Source of the DNA: Cadophora sp. MPI-SDFR-AT-0126
Taxonomy: Eukaryota > Ascomycota > Leotiomycetes > Helotiales > Ploettnerulaceae
Direction of reading: 5' to 3'
Assembly (NCBI GenBank): GCA_020747065.1
Contig: JAGMVK010000019.1
Span: 868,001 to 932,000 of the forward strand
Length of the DNA stretch: 64,000 nt
A program made the position numbers and the translations under genes. Below are positions 1-13,749 of this stretch, piece by piece; position 1 is the first letter of the stretch, and each line of letters starts with the position of its first letter. Under the pieces are notes generated by a model. That model made no database searches. It had not been told where the DNA came from and saw only the letters and a program-made list of their open reading frames with translations.

Positions 1-3000
1 ATCCCTTCTCATCCATCTTGCAATCGGTGCGACTTCAAGTCGACTTTTCCTTGGACCTTCCGTCTCGTCGTGAACCCCTCTTCTCCTACTTGACTTGATG
101 CCTTCTTCTTCCCTCCTCCGATTATCTGCGACAAAGAACGGTTGTGTGTATTGTATTAAAATGGCGATATCATTCAGAGCCTGCTGAGATGAGAAGGCCG
201 AATGTGTAAAAGGTGGTGGCGTCGAAGTGAAAGTGCTGGTGCTGTGAAGGAACGTGTGGATTCGAGCCTGCGATGAGACACGACGGTCTGGTCAGCGAGA
301 GTTGGAACAGACAGAGGACGACAGGCAGGTAGATGTAAGGGAGGATGGGGCTTGGGAGGATCGACGGCTAGTTGAGGATGATGAAGCACGGCGCATCCAA
401 CATGTGCTGACCTGTGGAGAGGGCGACGTAGACTCTGTCTAGAACAAGACAAAGATAAGAGGACCTGAAGCAAGATAGACGTACCTGTACACAATGCCTG
501 CACCGGTGGCTGCTTCCAGTTCAGCGAAGTATTAGGAAGGTTTACTTTGCAGCAACATGCAGAAGAGAAAGAAGCAGATAGTACAGGACACAACACAGAC
601 GGAGTGACAGACAGACAACAGCAAGCAGCACAGGCAGAATAGAGCAAGAGAAAAAGTCTGGACTGACAGGACTGAACCTGCAGGAAGGAAGAAACGAAAA
701 GGGCTGGGTTTAGGTTTAGGTTCGAGGGGCTCAGCCAAGAGAAGAAAGGAGGGCAAGGGCAAGGGAGGGGGCAGAGGAGCCTCTTTTGCAGCCAGTCACG
801 CTTGTGCGGCAAGAGCAGAAGAGGATCCCTGGGAGAAAGGAGGGGGGCCACGAAGGAAAGGATGGCCTGACTTTGCTCATCACTTGCCGCAGATTGCACA
901 CGCGATGTCTGAGCGATGCTTGATCCCGTACGCTACGAACCCTACCGAACAGTGCCGGTCTCATCGGAAGAGGCATGCCTTGGTGGGCTGCTGGGCTGAG
1001 AAGGCCAGCGCCTCTTGCGTTGCCATGTGTGGATTGGTGGTCGGATGCTCGAAACAGGATAGAAGCCGCCGCCAGAAATATGAACCGTGTGCTGGTACGA
1101 GCAGGGGATGGATTGTGGTGTTTTGATACTCCGCAAGTTGCCAGTTCGTGAGCTATCAAGCATTCCAGCTTCCTACCTCTGTAGAGACAAATGATGCTTG
1201 TCTGGCTTTAGCTCACCGTTCTGAGGGAGACATCTGGAGATCCCTCTGGCATCCACAGCTGTATGTTTTCGATAACATCCATATCAAGTTGCTGCCATCG
1301 ATAGGGGGTGATAGGACTTGGAAGCTTGAAGCAGCAACCACTGCCGAGTCTTTTCTTCATCCCCTGCGCTTCGAGGGCGTCTGTGCAACAAACCCCTGTC
1401 GCTTCGCCAGCAATGTTCTCCTCTCATTGGCTGTTTTCAACGACCTGCCGCTCGCTTAGTTTCAACATCGCCATGTCGTTTCGGACGGGGATGTCTGACA
1501 CGCAGGTACGGAGATGAGGCCGTGTCAGAGTCTGTAATGCTTCATGCCTGATGACCAATGGCCATCTTGTCTGCAGCAAGCCAAAGAAAATGAAAAATCA
1601 AACACGGTCATGTCAAGTGGGAAAGAAGCAGAGAAAGAGGAATTCGGTAAGCTTGTCGTGTGCTGGTTCGTATCAAGCCTCGGCGCCAAAGTTTTAGAGT
1701 CCTCAGTCCTGGCCGTTTTAATCAATATCCTTGGCGAAGATCTCTAACCATACATCACTTGGTAAGTGCAGACGACCTCTCGCTTCCATAAATCAACGTC
1801 CTCACTTTAAAATCCTCCGACACTCCTCACTTTACAACCCGCAACCCATGGAGAAGTGGCGTTATTGATGTTTGGTACAATGGGTGATCAAGTACAGTAA
1901 GAAGGAATTCGCGAGTGGGGTTTATCTTCCCTCCTCTCCTTCCCATCAACACGTTTCCTCGTTCGTACGTTCGCAAGTCAGCCTCAGCTATCAGATATAA
2001 ATAGATCGGAATCTCGATCCAAACCCAAACCCGACTGCTCTTCCCAGTCCAACCCAGTCAATCCAAGCCCAGAAGTTCCAAACCAAGCATCGGAATCAGA
2101 AACCAAACGCTGCCCAGACATTAAATCACATCATCTTTCAGACCATCTCCAACCCATCCACGTTTCCCTAGCCTCGCATTACCTTTCCCATTTCAATCAC
2201 ATTCCCAATCTCCACTTCGGTATCTTCACGCAACCGATTCTCCAAAGCTTGTTTCGCGCATGTCATGAAATTGTTTGACGTCCACATCCAGATGGTCCCA
2301 AGTCAACACAAAGCAACCTGATACCAAGAGATACCAAGGTACAAGCGCAGTCTTGGGGCGGGGAAGATGTGCCTCCTGTCGTGTCGGCGTTCCAGTTTGG
2401 TGTCTGAATCGTGCATTTTCTTGATGAACTATTCACTTGTCCGTGTCATGTCCTAGAACAAGACTTACGATATGACATGCTGTACCGGATCAGTCGGATC
2501 TCGGACAGCGGAGAGGCTCGGATCCTGGAGATAAAGTTGTGCGATGTGCAAGATAAGATATGTGGTGTTTGAAGAGGCTGAAGTCGCCTTTTACGTGTGT
2601 AAGAGGTGCCGCCGCGAGGCAAGTTCCGGAGAGCTCTCCTCGTTACCGAAATCTATTGGCTTTGTGTTGCGTGTAGAGGGTCTAGTTCAGCAATGGAGGA
2701 ACTGTTTGGCAAGACATGTCGGAAGCGGCTTTCTTCCTCGCGCCGACATACCTTCATCTCTCCGGGTACCGGGAGAGGTTATGAGAAACTTGATGGGCAG
2801 ATTCCCCACATCAAATCTATCTCCCAGACACCTCTCAGCTCACAAGTAAATTTTCTATTCTAAAGTCAGGAGAGAAGTGCAATGAAACAAACAAATCTGA
2901 CGATGTTTGAAACTGCAAGTCTAGAAACAAGGAGTTTTTCAGATACCGAAAACTGTCCCCAGAAATTTGGACCATGTACTCCTCATCTCATTTCCATTTC

Positions 3001-4886
3001 ACGAACAGACAAGCGTTCTAGAGATTTTCGCAAATCAGCCTTTGAAAGATTAACGGTTTTTGTTTTCAGCAACGAGGATGGTCTATACTTTCATGAAGCG
3101 AGCCATGCATAGCCAGGTGGATAGCAGCCATAGTTCTTGCTTCAGTCGAGAATATTGACCACCCCTTCAGTCCTCCCCCCATCATTCTCTTCCTCGAGTT
3201 TTACTGCTGCTTCGACCGGAGAAGAAACCACATATCGAAAGGAAACAACCCCTAATCCCTCCAATCCAATTCCCATCCCAATCCCACCTCCCAAAAACAC
3301 AAATGCATATCGTGTACATATCGCCACTTCTCCCAAACTTATCTCATCCTATCTTCTCACCCATTCCACTGCCTCCTTTTGTTCAGAATCCCCTCTTCTC
3401 GCATTCTCAGAGGCTAAAGGTCAACTTTGACGATTTTGTAGAGCAAAGCAGACACATAGGTACACATGCACATCAAGAAGAACCATTTTTCTTTTCTTGC
3501 AAGCGTTCAGTGAGCACTTGAGGAGTCTACCATGCTCCTTCTCTCCTCCTCTTCATCGTCATCATCATCACATTCCTCCCAGCGTCATCACCTGCTCTGA
3601 ACTCATTTCCAATTCCCGACCAAATACCCCCGCAACCTCAACCTGACCGACTGCCTTTCCACTCTCAAGCAAGTTTCCAGAAGATATCAGACTTCTCGAG
3701 AACACTTAAATTCGATACATCCTAGGACAATATCACACTTCTTTCGCGCTTCATCAAGCTGAAGAACCCATCTGGCCGTCTGTCATCTGTCCAGCACTCA
3801 AAACCAAAGACGCCTCACCCAACATCGGCGCCAAATACTGACGGACACCAAGATCACGGGCTACATCAACTCTCGAATCCCGTCTCGGTAGAGTACCTAG
3901 CATGATAAGTTCAAAGGCTAAGCTTCTCGTTCGGAAGTCCGGTGTGACTTGAAGCCGACATCTCAATCACATCTGGGTAAACTTTTTGACCTTCGGTGAA
4001 GAGGAGATACAGGTACCGATACCTATAAAAACTTCCATGAATATAATTATCCACTCCCCTTGCCTCTCAATCTGACAAATTCATTCAGCTGCCAAACTTG
4101 AACAAGCTCTTTCTGGCCAGTGCCTCCCTGTACTTCATCATCCATTCTCCTCTCCTTTCTTCTCTCCTCACCAAGCACCCTCCAAATCAATTCCGCTTTC
4201 CCTCTTCTCCTCCTTCCCTTCATTCCCGCCACCCATCCCCCATTTCCAACCCCATCCCCATCCCTCCGCCGGTGAATAGGGCAAGAGGGGGGATGGGGGG
4301 GGGCTAGCGCGCTGTAGCGGGCGTATGCGCATCGTCTGTTAGACATCTCTCCAAGTAATCTGGCTCGATGCATAGCTCAATGTGTAGGGATTGAATCATG
4401 CAGAAGCGATACAGTCAGGATATGCATTACTTACAGGTGGGTGCTACGATTAAAATTGGAATTTTTACTGTGGTCGGAGGCGTATTTATTTCATGGGGAG
4501 TATAAATGGTATTGTCTATCGTTAAATTTGTATTTATGTATGAGAAACTTTGGAGTAAGGCATCGTCGGGAGCGATTGAAAAAATTTCCAAAGGATGTAC
4601 GATAGCCGAGGTATTGTATGATGCTGCTTAAGTCGATGTCGAGGGAGAAGCAGGCTACCCGAGATAGATTTCAGCGCCTCGACAAGGAGGAACTCAGGGG
4701 ACAGTCCACTGTAATTTAGCGTTCACATCGCTGAGGCCGAGAGCGCAAGTAAAATGCTCCGTTCACATTTGGTTGTTGGAGTTATGAATGCTCAATATCT
4801 TTATTTTAGTAGTTAAAGAGGTAAATATCAGGTAGCTAACTAAAGATGAATTCAGGTCATCCTTCCCAGTGAACGATACTAAGACT
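1..4886. other. Gene-poor region, nothing coding supported
   Basis: No ORF here has the composition or splice structure of a real gene; the longer ones are low-complexity or lack an ATG. The plus strand has long pyrimidine/CA-rich stretches, such as 3140-4290 and 2030-2230, which resemble fungal promoter or 5' UTR DNA. A TATA-like TATAAATA lies at about 1997-2004, followed by C-rich, G-poor sequence. This could be the promoter and leader of a non-coding transcript or of a gene I cannot resolve. Confidence 0.5.
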
Positions 4887-6865
4887 TTATTTAAGCTTCA
4901 GCTTCCAGCCATCACCGTCTCTGTCTAACCTCATATCGAAACTTTCTGCTTCATATTCCATCGTTGAATTCTCCTCCATACAAACCCCCAGTGCCTCTCT
5001 GATGTCTGCACTCAAGCCTCTCAGTATAGCTAAGCTAGAGCTCTTCCAAGCCATGACTTTTCTGCGTCTACTCTTCAAAATGACACAGAGCAGAAACACT
5101 ACAGCAAGAAGTTCGAGTACAAACGGTAGGGCAAGCCATCCCCAGGAGACGTGTATGAAGACCTGATCTGCGATAGCCCTCCCAGGTGCCTCGAGTGATC
5201 CAACTAGCTCCGAAGAAAACCCTGGATCCCGTCGAATGCTGTTCGTCATGCCGACAACCGTACTCTGCACAGGAGCAAGATATGCAGTCATGTCTTGATA
5301 GCCTCCCCCCATGCTGCTCAAGAAAGCCTGCATTGCAGCTGAGCTGACGGTGATCATGCCTTGCCCATTCCCTGCTTGGCCCTTGAATGTGGAATTCAGA
5401 GCCCGCTGCAGCGGTCCTCGTGCATAGTCAGAGATAAAATAGCTTTGACCATCAGGTGAGGAAATGTTCAAGAGCGTGCCTGAATAAGAAGATTCGTTGT
5501 GCGTGGATACAAGTGTTGTATTGGTTACACCACTGACGACTGTAGTAGTATAGGTTTGGACACACATTTGCAGCATGACTTCGAATGCTACTGATGGTGC
5601 ATTGTTTTTGGGGTCGTAGATGATGTATATGTCAGCTAATATGTTCGATGCTTCAGGGAAACCAAGGCTACTAGAGTTGTCGATAAAGGTGGTAGCATTC
5701 ATATAATAAAATCCTGTCTCGAGGAGTGCGTGACCGTTAGGAAGTATCGCCTGATTTTCTCCGGTAGAACCATCGTAGCTAAGAAATGATGACACATTCG
5801 CCGCACTGGCACAGATGCCCAGGGTTGAGTATTCGTCGAAGGTACAATTGCCGGTGCTGCAAGTTGCAGATACATTACTGAAGCTAGTCTGTAGGTCAGA
5901 GAGGCCACTTAGCATTGCGGCTTGCATTGCCACTGTAACGTCACCTGTGCCCTGTCAAATACGATTACTGTTCGTAAGGAGAATCAACTCACGATCTTGG
6001 TCTGCCCCGTATGCTGGATTAATGTTTATATCATCTCGGCTATTGCCTCCTGCTCGTGCATAATTTTGGCTTCGTGGGACACTCGCTGTTCCCAAGACCA
6101 CACTCTGAAGGGGATACGATATAGCTTGCTGTAGCATGGGCCCGGTCATGAAAGAACAAAGAGTTACCAATATACCTAAAACGGCAAGTGGTCCGTGGTC
6201 TTTTAGCTTCGGAATCTAGGAAATTCTTCATAGAGGACTTACAATCTCCAACTTATCTTGATCAATTTCACACATCCCCAAGATCCTCTGCTCGCTTCAT
6301 CGAAAGACTGCAGATCGCCAAGTCTCCGTTTCTTAGACTCGCCGTCAGCAAACCAAAGCCATTTCAGCTGTGATATTCCAGCGGCTATCGACACCATCAT
6401 TGCCGCAGTAGCAAAATTGGATAGGATAGAGATAAGGGTATTGAGTGTCAGTCCGTAGGGCCACCTGGGCAACGACCGACCATTATAGACCTTGAGAAGA
6501 ATGACAATACCAATAAGCAAGATGATACTCGCGAACAAGGCCACGAGCTCCCAAAGCCACCCATCCTGCGAAATGCGAGTATAGAAGCTCCGCGTCCGAG
6601 GCAGAGGAAGTATGTTGGACTTCTCGGCTACTAGCTCGACATTGTTTGTTGTAGGCTCCACTTCTTCTTGTTGCGATCTCTGGGGTGGAACCGGCTTTCG
6701 CTGGATACTATCACGAGGAATTGATTCGGCTTCACCGTCTTTGTTAACGTTGCGGGTATTTGGTATAAGGCTGCTGTTTGACAAGGCTGTGGCAGAGCCC
6801 GCGAGTGAGGCTTGACTGACAGCGTCTGCTCCACGTGGAACGTGATTGCCGGGCACTGAAGTCAT
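4887..6865 (-). CDS. DUF3176 family membrane protein
   Basis: Fungal-specific protein of unknown function, about 625 aa. It starts at the ATG at 6865; codons further upstream in frame lack an ATG. The first exon (to about 6250) has a disordered N-terminus, then two hydrophobic segments (ELVALFASIILLIGIVILL and the LNTLISILSNFATAAMMVSI stretch) and the DUF3176 hallmark QLKWLWF followed by FDEASRG. The second exon (about 6195-5993) has a third TM segment ending in the MTGPMLQQ stretch. The third exon (5944-4887) is a large extracytoplasmic domain with many N-x-S/T sites and the CSTGNCTF cysteine motif, then a TM segment (LPFVLELLAVVFLLCVILKS) and a cytoplasmic tail. The intron at 5945-5992 keeps the frame. 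The exact first intron is unresolved: the GTAAGT at 6242 does not give a frame that continues, so a weaker donor is probably used. Membership of the family is well supported; the function is unknown. Confidence 0.82.
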
Positions 6866-7766
6866 GATAGATTCAAACAGTATGTACAAGGTGACTCCAA
6901 ATTATTTTACCTCCATGAACTCGAGAAAGGAAATTCAATAACAGCTTGGAAACTCCCGCTCTGAGATAAGAGTGCTGTGCGACGCAGAGGATCCGAATCC
7001 TCCCCAAACCCCGCATGCCTATCTGACTTAAGCAATTGGCAGCAATGTTCTGCAGGAATGGGGGCGTGTGGCTTTGAGTGCAGAATGCCACTGGGTGGCA
7101 GCGTGGGTGGGACGAGTGATCAATCAAAGTGTACTTTACTCCTGATTCTACGGCCTTCACCGTGGCTTTGCTGGGAATATAGAAATATGGTGACCGAGCA
7201 AACAAACAACCTACCTTTATCAAAATTAACGCAACGTAAGTTCTCCCAGTCCATAAAAATTAGGCCGGGAGGAGGGGGAAGGCGCTCTCAGCCAGAATGC
7301 AATGATCTTCTATTTGCTCCGATACTATCAATTCCACCAAACTATCCGTTCATCCATCCCTTCCTCCACACTAGCCACCACTCCATCCATCCATCAACCG
7401 TCCCTAGCAATCAAAGCACGTAGAAGACAGATCATATGAATTCAGACCCAGGTTTCGATCTACCATCCTTACTGTCCATGCCTTGCTTCCAGTCCATTCA
7501 TATCATTCCTTCCTCCCTTCCATTCCACCCCAACCAAGTTATCGTCATCATCCCCACTCGGCGTTGTTTGCAGTGCAGTAGTAAAGAGGAAACGGAGAGT
7601 GGTGTACCCAGGGCAGACAATGATCAGGTAAGGTACGAGACGAAAAGAAACGTATGAAGCAAAAGAAAAACACCAAAGAGCTTATTTACGCCAGCCAGAT
7701 CCGTAATACGCGCGCGAGGAGGAAATATGGGGAATTTCGTATGCTTGAACTTTGCCTTGCCCTTGT
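6866..7766. other. Intergenic, DUF3176 promoter and UBC4 3' flank
   Basis: Upstream of the minus-strand DUF3176 gene and downstream of the minus-strand E2 gene. It includes a CATCCATC-type low-complexity stretch at about 7340-7400. No coding unit is supported. Confidence 0.5.
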
Positions 7767-8672
<906 letters not shown>

Positions 8673-8925
8673 GGCGACGGTAGTATGTGTTGTGTTGAGG
8701 GTTGGGAGGTGGTTGTGTTGTTCGAGTCGTGAGGTTCTCGAGGGCGCAGCAAAAGGGAAGAAGTTCTGGTGCTGGAGTCTCTGTCTGTTCAGGCGAGGTT
8801 AGCGACTAGAATCGAATCGGCGCGCGGCTACGCCGAGCGAGATGACGCAAATGCAGGGAAGGGCAGCCGGTACGTACGTGCAGAGCAGAGTATGGTCAGG
8901 ATGGATGTCGATACAGACGTTGTGG

Positions 8926-8946
8926 TGTTGTTGTTGTTGTTGTTGT
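8926..8946. repeat. GTT trinucleotide microsatellite
   Basis: About six uninterrupted GTT units on the plus strand, in the probable promoter or 5' UTR of the UBC4 gene. Confidence 0.75.
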
Positions 8947-9941
8947 GGCAGAAGTGGTGCAGTGCAGTGCAGACGAGGAGGGGCTTCCCTTTTATCTTGG
9001 CTGGTGTTGGAGGGGATTATGTGGATGACTGGAGGAGAAGGAATGGAAGGGAGGAAGAAGAGTGGTGGTGTTGAGTCGACCGCAAAGCGCCGCCAAGACT
9101 AAAAGTAGCGAGGGAAAGAGAAAAGACGAGACTCTCGGCTGTGCTGTGCTGGGCTTGTACTCACTCACTACTGGCACTTTGCCTTCTTTGACTTTTCAAT
9201 TTGCCTTTGATTGATTGACTGACTGACTTTGACCTCGATATGATTTGTGCTTTGCTCTACCTATTACTCAGCTTGACAAAGAATAAAGAAAGCACGTTTT
9301 CGACCCTTCGAGTCTTAAAAAGCTCGTTCTGAATCATCTCAACGCCACATCCGCCTTCTGTTGAGTTCTAGCTCTATCTCTATGAACAATCTCTACCTCA
9401 CTCACTCAATCAATCAATCTATCAATCATCCATCCATCTCTTCATTCATTGATTCATTCACTTAGTCTATCCTCGAAAAGTCGAGTCCATTCGAGTATCG
9501 TCCTTTGAATCCTCTGGTCATTCATATGTTTGTTTGTCTGTCTGGCATGACGCCTTACTTACATGACCGCAGCCAGCCGAGTTGGTATCAAAAATCATGG
9601 AATCAGACATGATCAATTATCAGTCAGCCTCATTGCTGGTCTCGTGCACCCTACCAGGTGCATCCTGAGTCGAGATTGCCAGGCACGAAAAGTGGGGATA
9701 TCTCGGGAGTTTGCCACCACCACACATCAGGCTGGATCGAGGCTGTGAACTCAGCTTTTGATGGTATATGGCTGTCATTGTCTCATTTTGTGCCATATGG
9801 CGAATTAGCTGTGACCTTGAATAACTACTGTATTATTCCTGATGATGGGTTATGGAATCATGGTACCGTATCTCATGCTACCATACCTCATACGGAGCAG
9901 TGTTGAAGTTTGTCATGTCACTCTTGAGTTATTGAACATGA

Positions 9942-10100
9942 GCTTGTTGCAGCTAGTAGTGACTGGCTTTTTGGACCTCGAAAAGTCTCAAATACTTGTC
10001 TTGGGTAGCCTACTGATATGCGCTTGTTGCAGCCAGTAGTGGTGACCGCGTTGTAGTCTTCAAAAAGTCTCAAAAAGTCCCGAGTACTTTTTCTTTGAGA
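9942..10100. repeat. Diverged 80-bp tandem duplication
   Basis: GCTTGTTGCAGCTAGTAGT at 9942-9960 recurs as GCTTGTTGCAGCCAGTAGT at 10022-10040, exactly 80 bp later. The following parts also match loosely (CTCGAAAAGTCTCAAA against CTTCAAAAAGTCTCAAA). This looks like an old tandem duplication in intergenic DNA. Confidence 0.65.
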
Positions 10101-10533
10101 TTCAGTCTCTTATAGTACAGCCACTACAAGATACAAAACCCATGCGTACAAAGAGACCAGACATGCCTCGAGCTACACGAGGATATGTCCACTCGATTAA
10201 AGACGAAACTCCCAAACTTTTGTTAACCAGGCTCTCTGTCTCCGTCGAGAAAAAGAGTGGCCGATATTGACACCACCCGCCAGCCCTCAACTCCACCGCA
10301 ACTTGATTTATACCCACGCTATCGAACCAAATGATTCAAGAAAGTGACGCAACAAATTCAGCGACTATTTCTGAATAGATCAATAAATTTTTCACAAAGT
10401 TTCAAAGTGTTGGGTTTTACAAGTCAAGTGTTGTTCACCTCAAGATTTTGGTGTTCTCGCTTATCAAAATCCGCCTATGTACCGGATTTTTTGATTTCCT
10501 CCTATTTACATTATTGATCCCAAACCATCCATT

Positions 10534-11905
10534 TTACACAAAAGCCTGCAAACCCGTGATAGCACGTCCTAGAATCAGAGCATGGATATCACTCTGGCCT
10601 TCGTACGTCTGTGTAACGAACAAATTTGCGACGTGTCTCCCAATGCCATACTCATCACTAACCGCATTGCCGCCAAAGATCTCCTGCAGAATCCTCGCAT
10701 TAACCAGCGCACGATCGCAGTTCTGTCTCTTAATCATACTGATCATCTCAGGCGCAGCTAGACCCTCATCCTTCAGTCTACCGACCTGAACAGCGGCCAG
10801 GGTGCCAAATGCCGCGTCCGTCGTGGCATCTGCGAGTTTCTTCTGCACGAGCTGGTATTTGGCGATGGGGTTGCCTTTGAACTGCTTCCGTTCTAGAGCA
10901 TAAGTTCGGGCACGCGATATGCAGTCTTCCAAAGCGCCAATCGTTCCCCAAGCAATTCCATAGCGGGCACTGTTCAGGCAGGTGAATGGACCTCTCAATC
11001 CTTCTACGTCCGGGAACATGTTTGCTTCTGGTACGGGACACTCGTCGAGCTGGATCATGCCGGTCAGGGAAGCGCGTAGGCCGTTCTTGTCCTTGATGGC
11101 AGGCGTCTCTAGTGTTCCAGGGGGACATTCCGACCTCTCAACCAAAAATCCGCGGATCTTCCCCGTCTCCTGCAGTTTCGCCCATACGATCAAGACATCC
11201 GCAATCGGAGAATTGGTGATCCAAGTCTTTGCTCCAGAGAGAGAAAAGTAGCCCTTCTTCGTAGGATGTGGTTTGGCAGTAGTCTCCATGGAGCCTGGAT
11301 CACTTCCATGATTTGGCTCCGTCAAGCCGAACGCACCCAGCAGCTTCCCCTTTGCCATCTTTGGCAGGAATTTGTCCTTCTGTTCTTGAGTACCGAATTC
11401 ATCAATCCCTCCCATCACCAAGGACGACTGAACAGACATGCCAGACCTGTATCCGCTGTCAACTCTCTCGACGGCCTTGGTAATAAGTCCAGATGCAACA
11501 TTCGACACTCCAGCACAGTCATATCCCTTAATTGTAGCGCCTAGCAAGCCCAGCTCGCCCATTTCCTCGAGGATCTTCTTGTCATAGTTTTCGTCTCTAT
11601 ACGCCTCTGCCAGTCCAGTCATTCATCAGCACTTTCCTTTCCCCACAGGGAAGGTAAACAATCCAATACACACAGCGCAACTTACGCAGAACCCTCGGCA
11701 GCATCCGCTCCTGGCAATAAGCTTCTGCCATCTCCGAAATAGCCAATTCCTCTTCTGTAAACAAGCTGGCGGCATTTAAAGGATCCTCCCAGTTGAAAGG
11801 TTGCGGGGTAGCGTGGGCTGAAGCATAGCCCCTGACAACTACTGGACGAGTAGCTGCCGCAGTCAATTGACGGCCGACGGTACTTCTGATCAAGGATTTG
11901 TACAT
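10534..11905 (-). CDS. Glutaryl-CoA dehydrogenase, mitochondrial
   Basis: FAD enzyme of the acyl-CoA dehydrogenase family that oxidises and decarboxylates glutaryl-CoA to crotonyl-CoA in lysine and tryptophan breakdown in the mitochondrial matrix. Two exons (11905-11686 and 11606-10534, 79-nt intron) give 430 aa. The basic N-terminus (MYKSLIRSTVGRQLTAAATR) looks like a matrix targeting peptide. Family landmarks include EMGELGLLGATIKGY, ERVDSGYRSGMSVQSSLVM, GLTEPNHGSDPGSMET, SGAKTWITNSPIADV, and the C-terminal QTYEGQSDIHALILGRAITG, which contains the catalytic glutamate and is characteristic of GCDH rather than other acyl-CoA dehydrogenases. The splice codon joins VLQAYRDE in frame. Confidence 0.95.
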
Positions 11906-12398
11906 CTCGAGAAATGGTAGCAGAAGGAAATGCGCATAACTTAGTCAAAAAAAGAAGGAAAGTGTACGGGGACTGTTAGAGAAGTCAAGTTTGCCATCCC
12001 TCCTCTAGCTCTCCGCTACTCGGCAATGCGCCAGGAATGATATGCTTGTCGCCGAGGCCTGCCATTTTTGGTGTGCCGGGGGAGGATACCTGGGGAAATT
12101 GACAATGTCAAGATAGTGATGCAATAATAATCAGACATTCATAATTCTTCAATGTCTGAGAGTGGGTAAACATAATTACATTCATGGCATAGGATAAATG
12201 ATGTCTTTTAGCATTCATAATCTGCCCAAACACTTCACCCCCTGCCTTGAAACTGACCACTCAACGCGGTCTCGCGAAGCAAGCGCGCCCTGGCAGCTCA
12301 TCATCGCGTCACCTTGAATTCTTTCTTCGAGGCCGACACTACCCTCAAACCACCACCATCAGACAGCACAACATCGCAATTCCACAACCACTGCCAAG
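11906..12398. other. Divergent promoter region, GCDH / FEN1
   Basis: A 493-bp region between two diverging genes, so it must contain both promoters. No TATA box or other defined element is convincing. The FEN1 side is C-rich just before the start codon. Confidence 0.5.
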
Positions 12399-13749
12399 AT
12401 GGGTATCAAGCAGCTCTTCTCGATCATTAGGGAGGAATGTCCCAATGCCTACAAAGAAAGCGAGATCAAGGCGCAATTTGGTAGGAAAGTAGCTATTGTA
12501 AGTACTTCTCCCGTTTACGCGGCGCATTACTGATTCCTCCACAGGATGCGTATGTTTCCCCAAAACAGGTTTTTCGGACTACGAACTCACATATAAGGAA
12601 ACAGGTCTATGAGTATCTACAGTTTCCTCATCGCAGTCCGTTCCGGCGGCGAAATGCTCACCAATGAAGACGGCGAAACAACCTCCCACCTAATGGGCAT
12701 GTTCTACCGCACCCTTCGCATTGTCGACAACGGCATCAAGCCTGTCTACGTCTTCGATGGCGCCCCTCCCAAACTTAAGTCCGGCGAACTAGCCAAGCGA
12801 TTCCAGCGCAAAGCTGAAGCCACAGAGGGTCTGGAGGAGGCGAAGGAGACAGGTACTGCTGAGGATGTAGAGAAGTTCTCACGTCGGACGGTCAGGGTTA
12901 CAAGGGAGCATAATGCAGAGTGTCAGCGTCTGCTGAAATTGATGGGTGTGCCGTACATTATTGCGCCGACGGAGGCGGAGGCTCAATGTGCGGTCCTGGC
13001 GAGAGCGGGAAAGGTGTATGCGGCCGCGAGTGAGGATATGGATACGCTGTGTTTTGACTCTCCGGTCTTGTTGCGCCATCTCACATTTGCTGAGCAGAGA
13101 AAGGAGCCTATTCAGGAGATCTTCTTGGATAGAGTTCTGGAAGGCCTGAATATGGATCGCAAGCAGGTATGCTCGCCCCCACGCGCCATCAATCCAAAAT
13201 TTCATACAAGAAGTCTAATTGAGAATCCAGTTTGTCGACCTCTGTATCCTCCTCGGCTGCGATTACCTCGACCCAATCCCCAAAGTCGGTCCCAACACAG
13301 CCCTGAAGCTCATCCGCGAATACGGCACACTTGAGAAATTCGTCGAAGCTGTCCAAGCCGGCAAAACCAAATTCACGCTCCCAGAAGACTGGCCCTTCGC
13401 CGACGCCCGCGAGCTATTCTTCAATCCCGATGTCCGCCCCGCCGACCACGAAGAGTGTGATTTCAAATGGGAAGCCCCAGACGTCGAAGGCCTCGTCCAA
13501 TTCCTCGTCACCGAAAAAGGTTTCTCAGAAGACAGAGTCCGAAGTGCCGCGCAGAAACTCACGAAGAATCTGAAGACGGGACAGCAGGCTAGATTGGAGG
13601 GTTTCTTTAAGGTTATTCCGAAGACAGAAGAGGAGCTGAACACGCTGAAGAGAAAGAATGATGAGAAGAATGAGGAGAAGAAGAAAAAGATTAAGGAGGA
13701 GAAGAAGGAGAAAGCGAAGGCTAAGGCGAAACCTCGGGGTACTGCGTGA
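12399..13749 (+). CDS. Flap endonuclease 1 (FEN1/Rad27)
   Basis: Structure-specific nuclease that removes 5' flaps during Okazaki fragment maturation and long-patch base excision repair. Four exons (12399-12497, 12545-12549, 12605-13166, 13231-13749) total 1185 nt and give 394 aa, the normal family size. The N-terminal XPG domain starts [10 protein letters not shown]; the metal-binding acidic residues include D34 (VAIDASMS) and D86 (YVFDGAPP), then [10 protein letters not shown] and [10 protein letters not shown] in the internal domain and [13 protein letters not shown] in the helix-hairpin-helix region. A PCNA-binding PIP box, [12 protein letters not shown], is followed by a lysine-rich tail. 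The second exon is only 5 nt (GATGC) and supplies most of the codons for Asp34-Ala35. It is needed to rebuild the invariant IDASMS motif. Confidence 0.97.

Larger units (their letters stand above)
8673..10533. other. Intergenic with simple repeats and a local duplication
   Basis: About 1.9 kb upstream of UBC4 and downstream of GCDH (both minus). It holds a GTT microsatellite (about 8926-8946), a degenerate CAAT/CATC tetranucleotide stretch (about 9397-9462) and a diverged 80-bp tandem duplication (9942-10100). No ORF with coding character is seen. The UBC4 5' UTR probably lies in 8673-9300. Confidence 0.5.

Noticed and set aside
174..899. Minus-strand ORF of 241 codons
   Set aside because: Leu/Ser/Cys/Pro-rich composition reflects pyrimidine-rich DNA, with no domain and no splice support.
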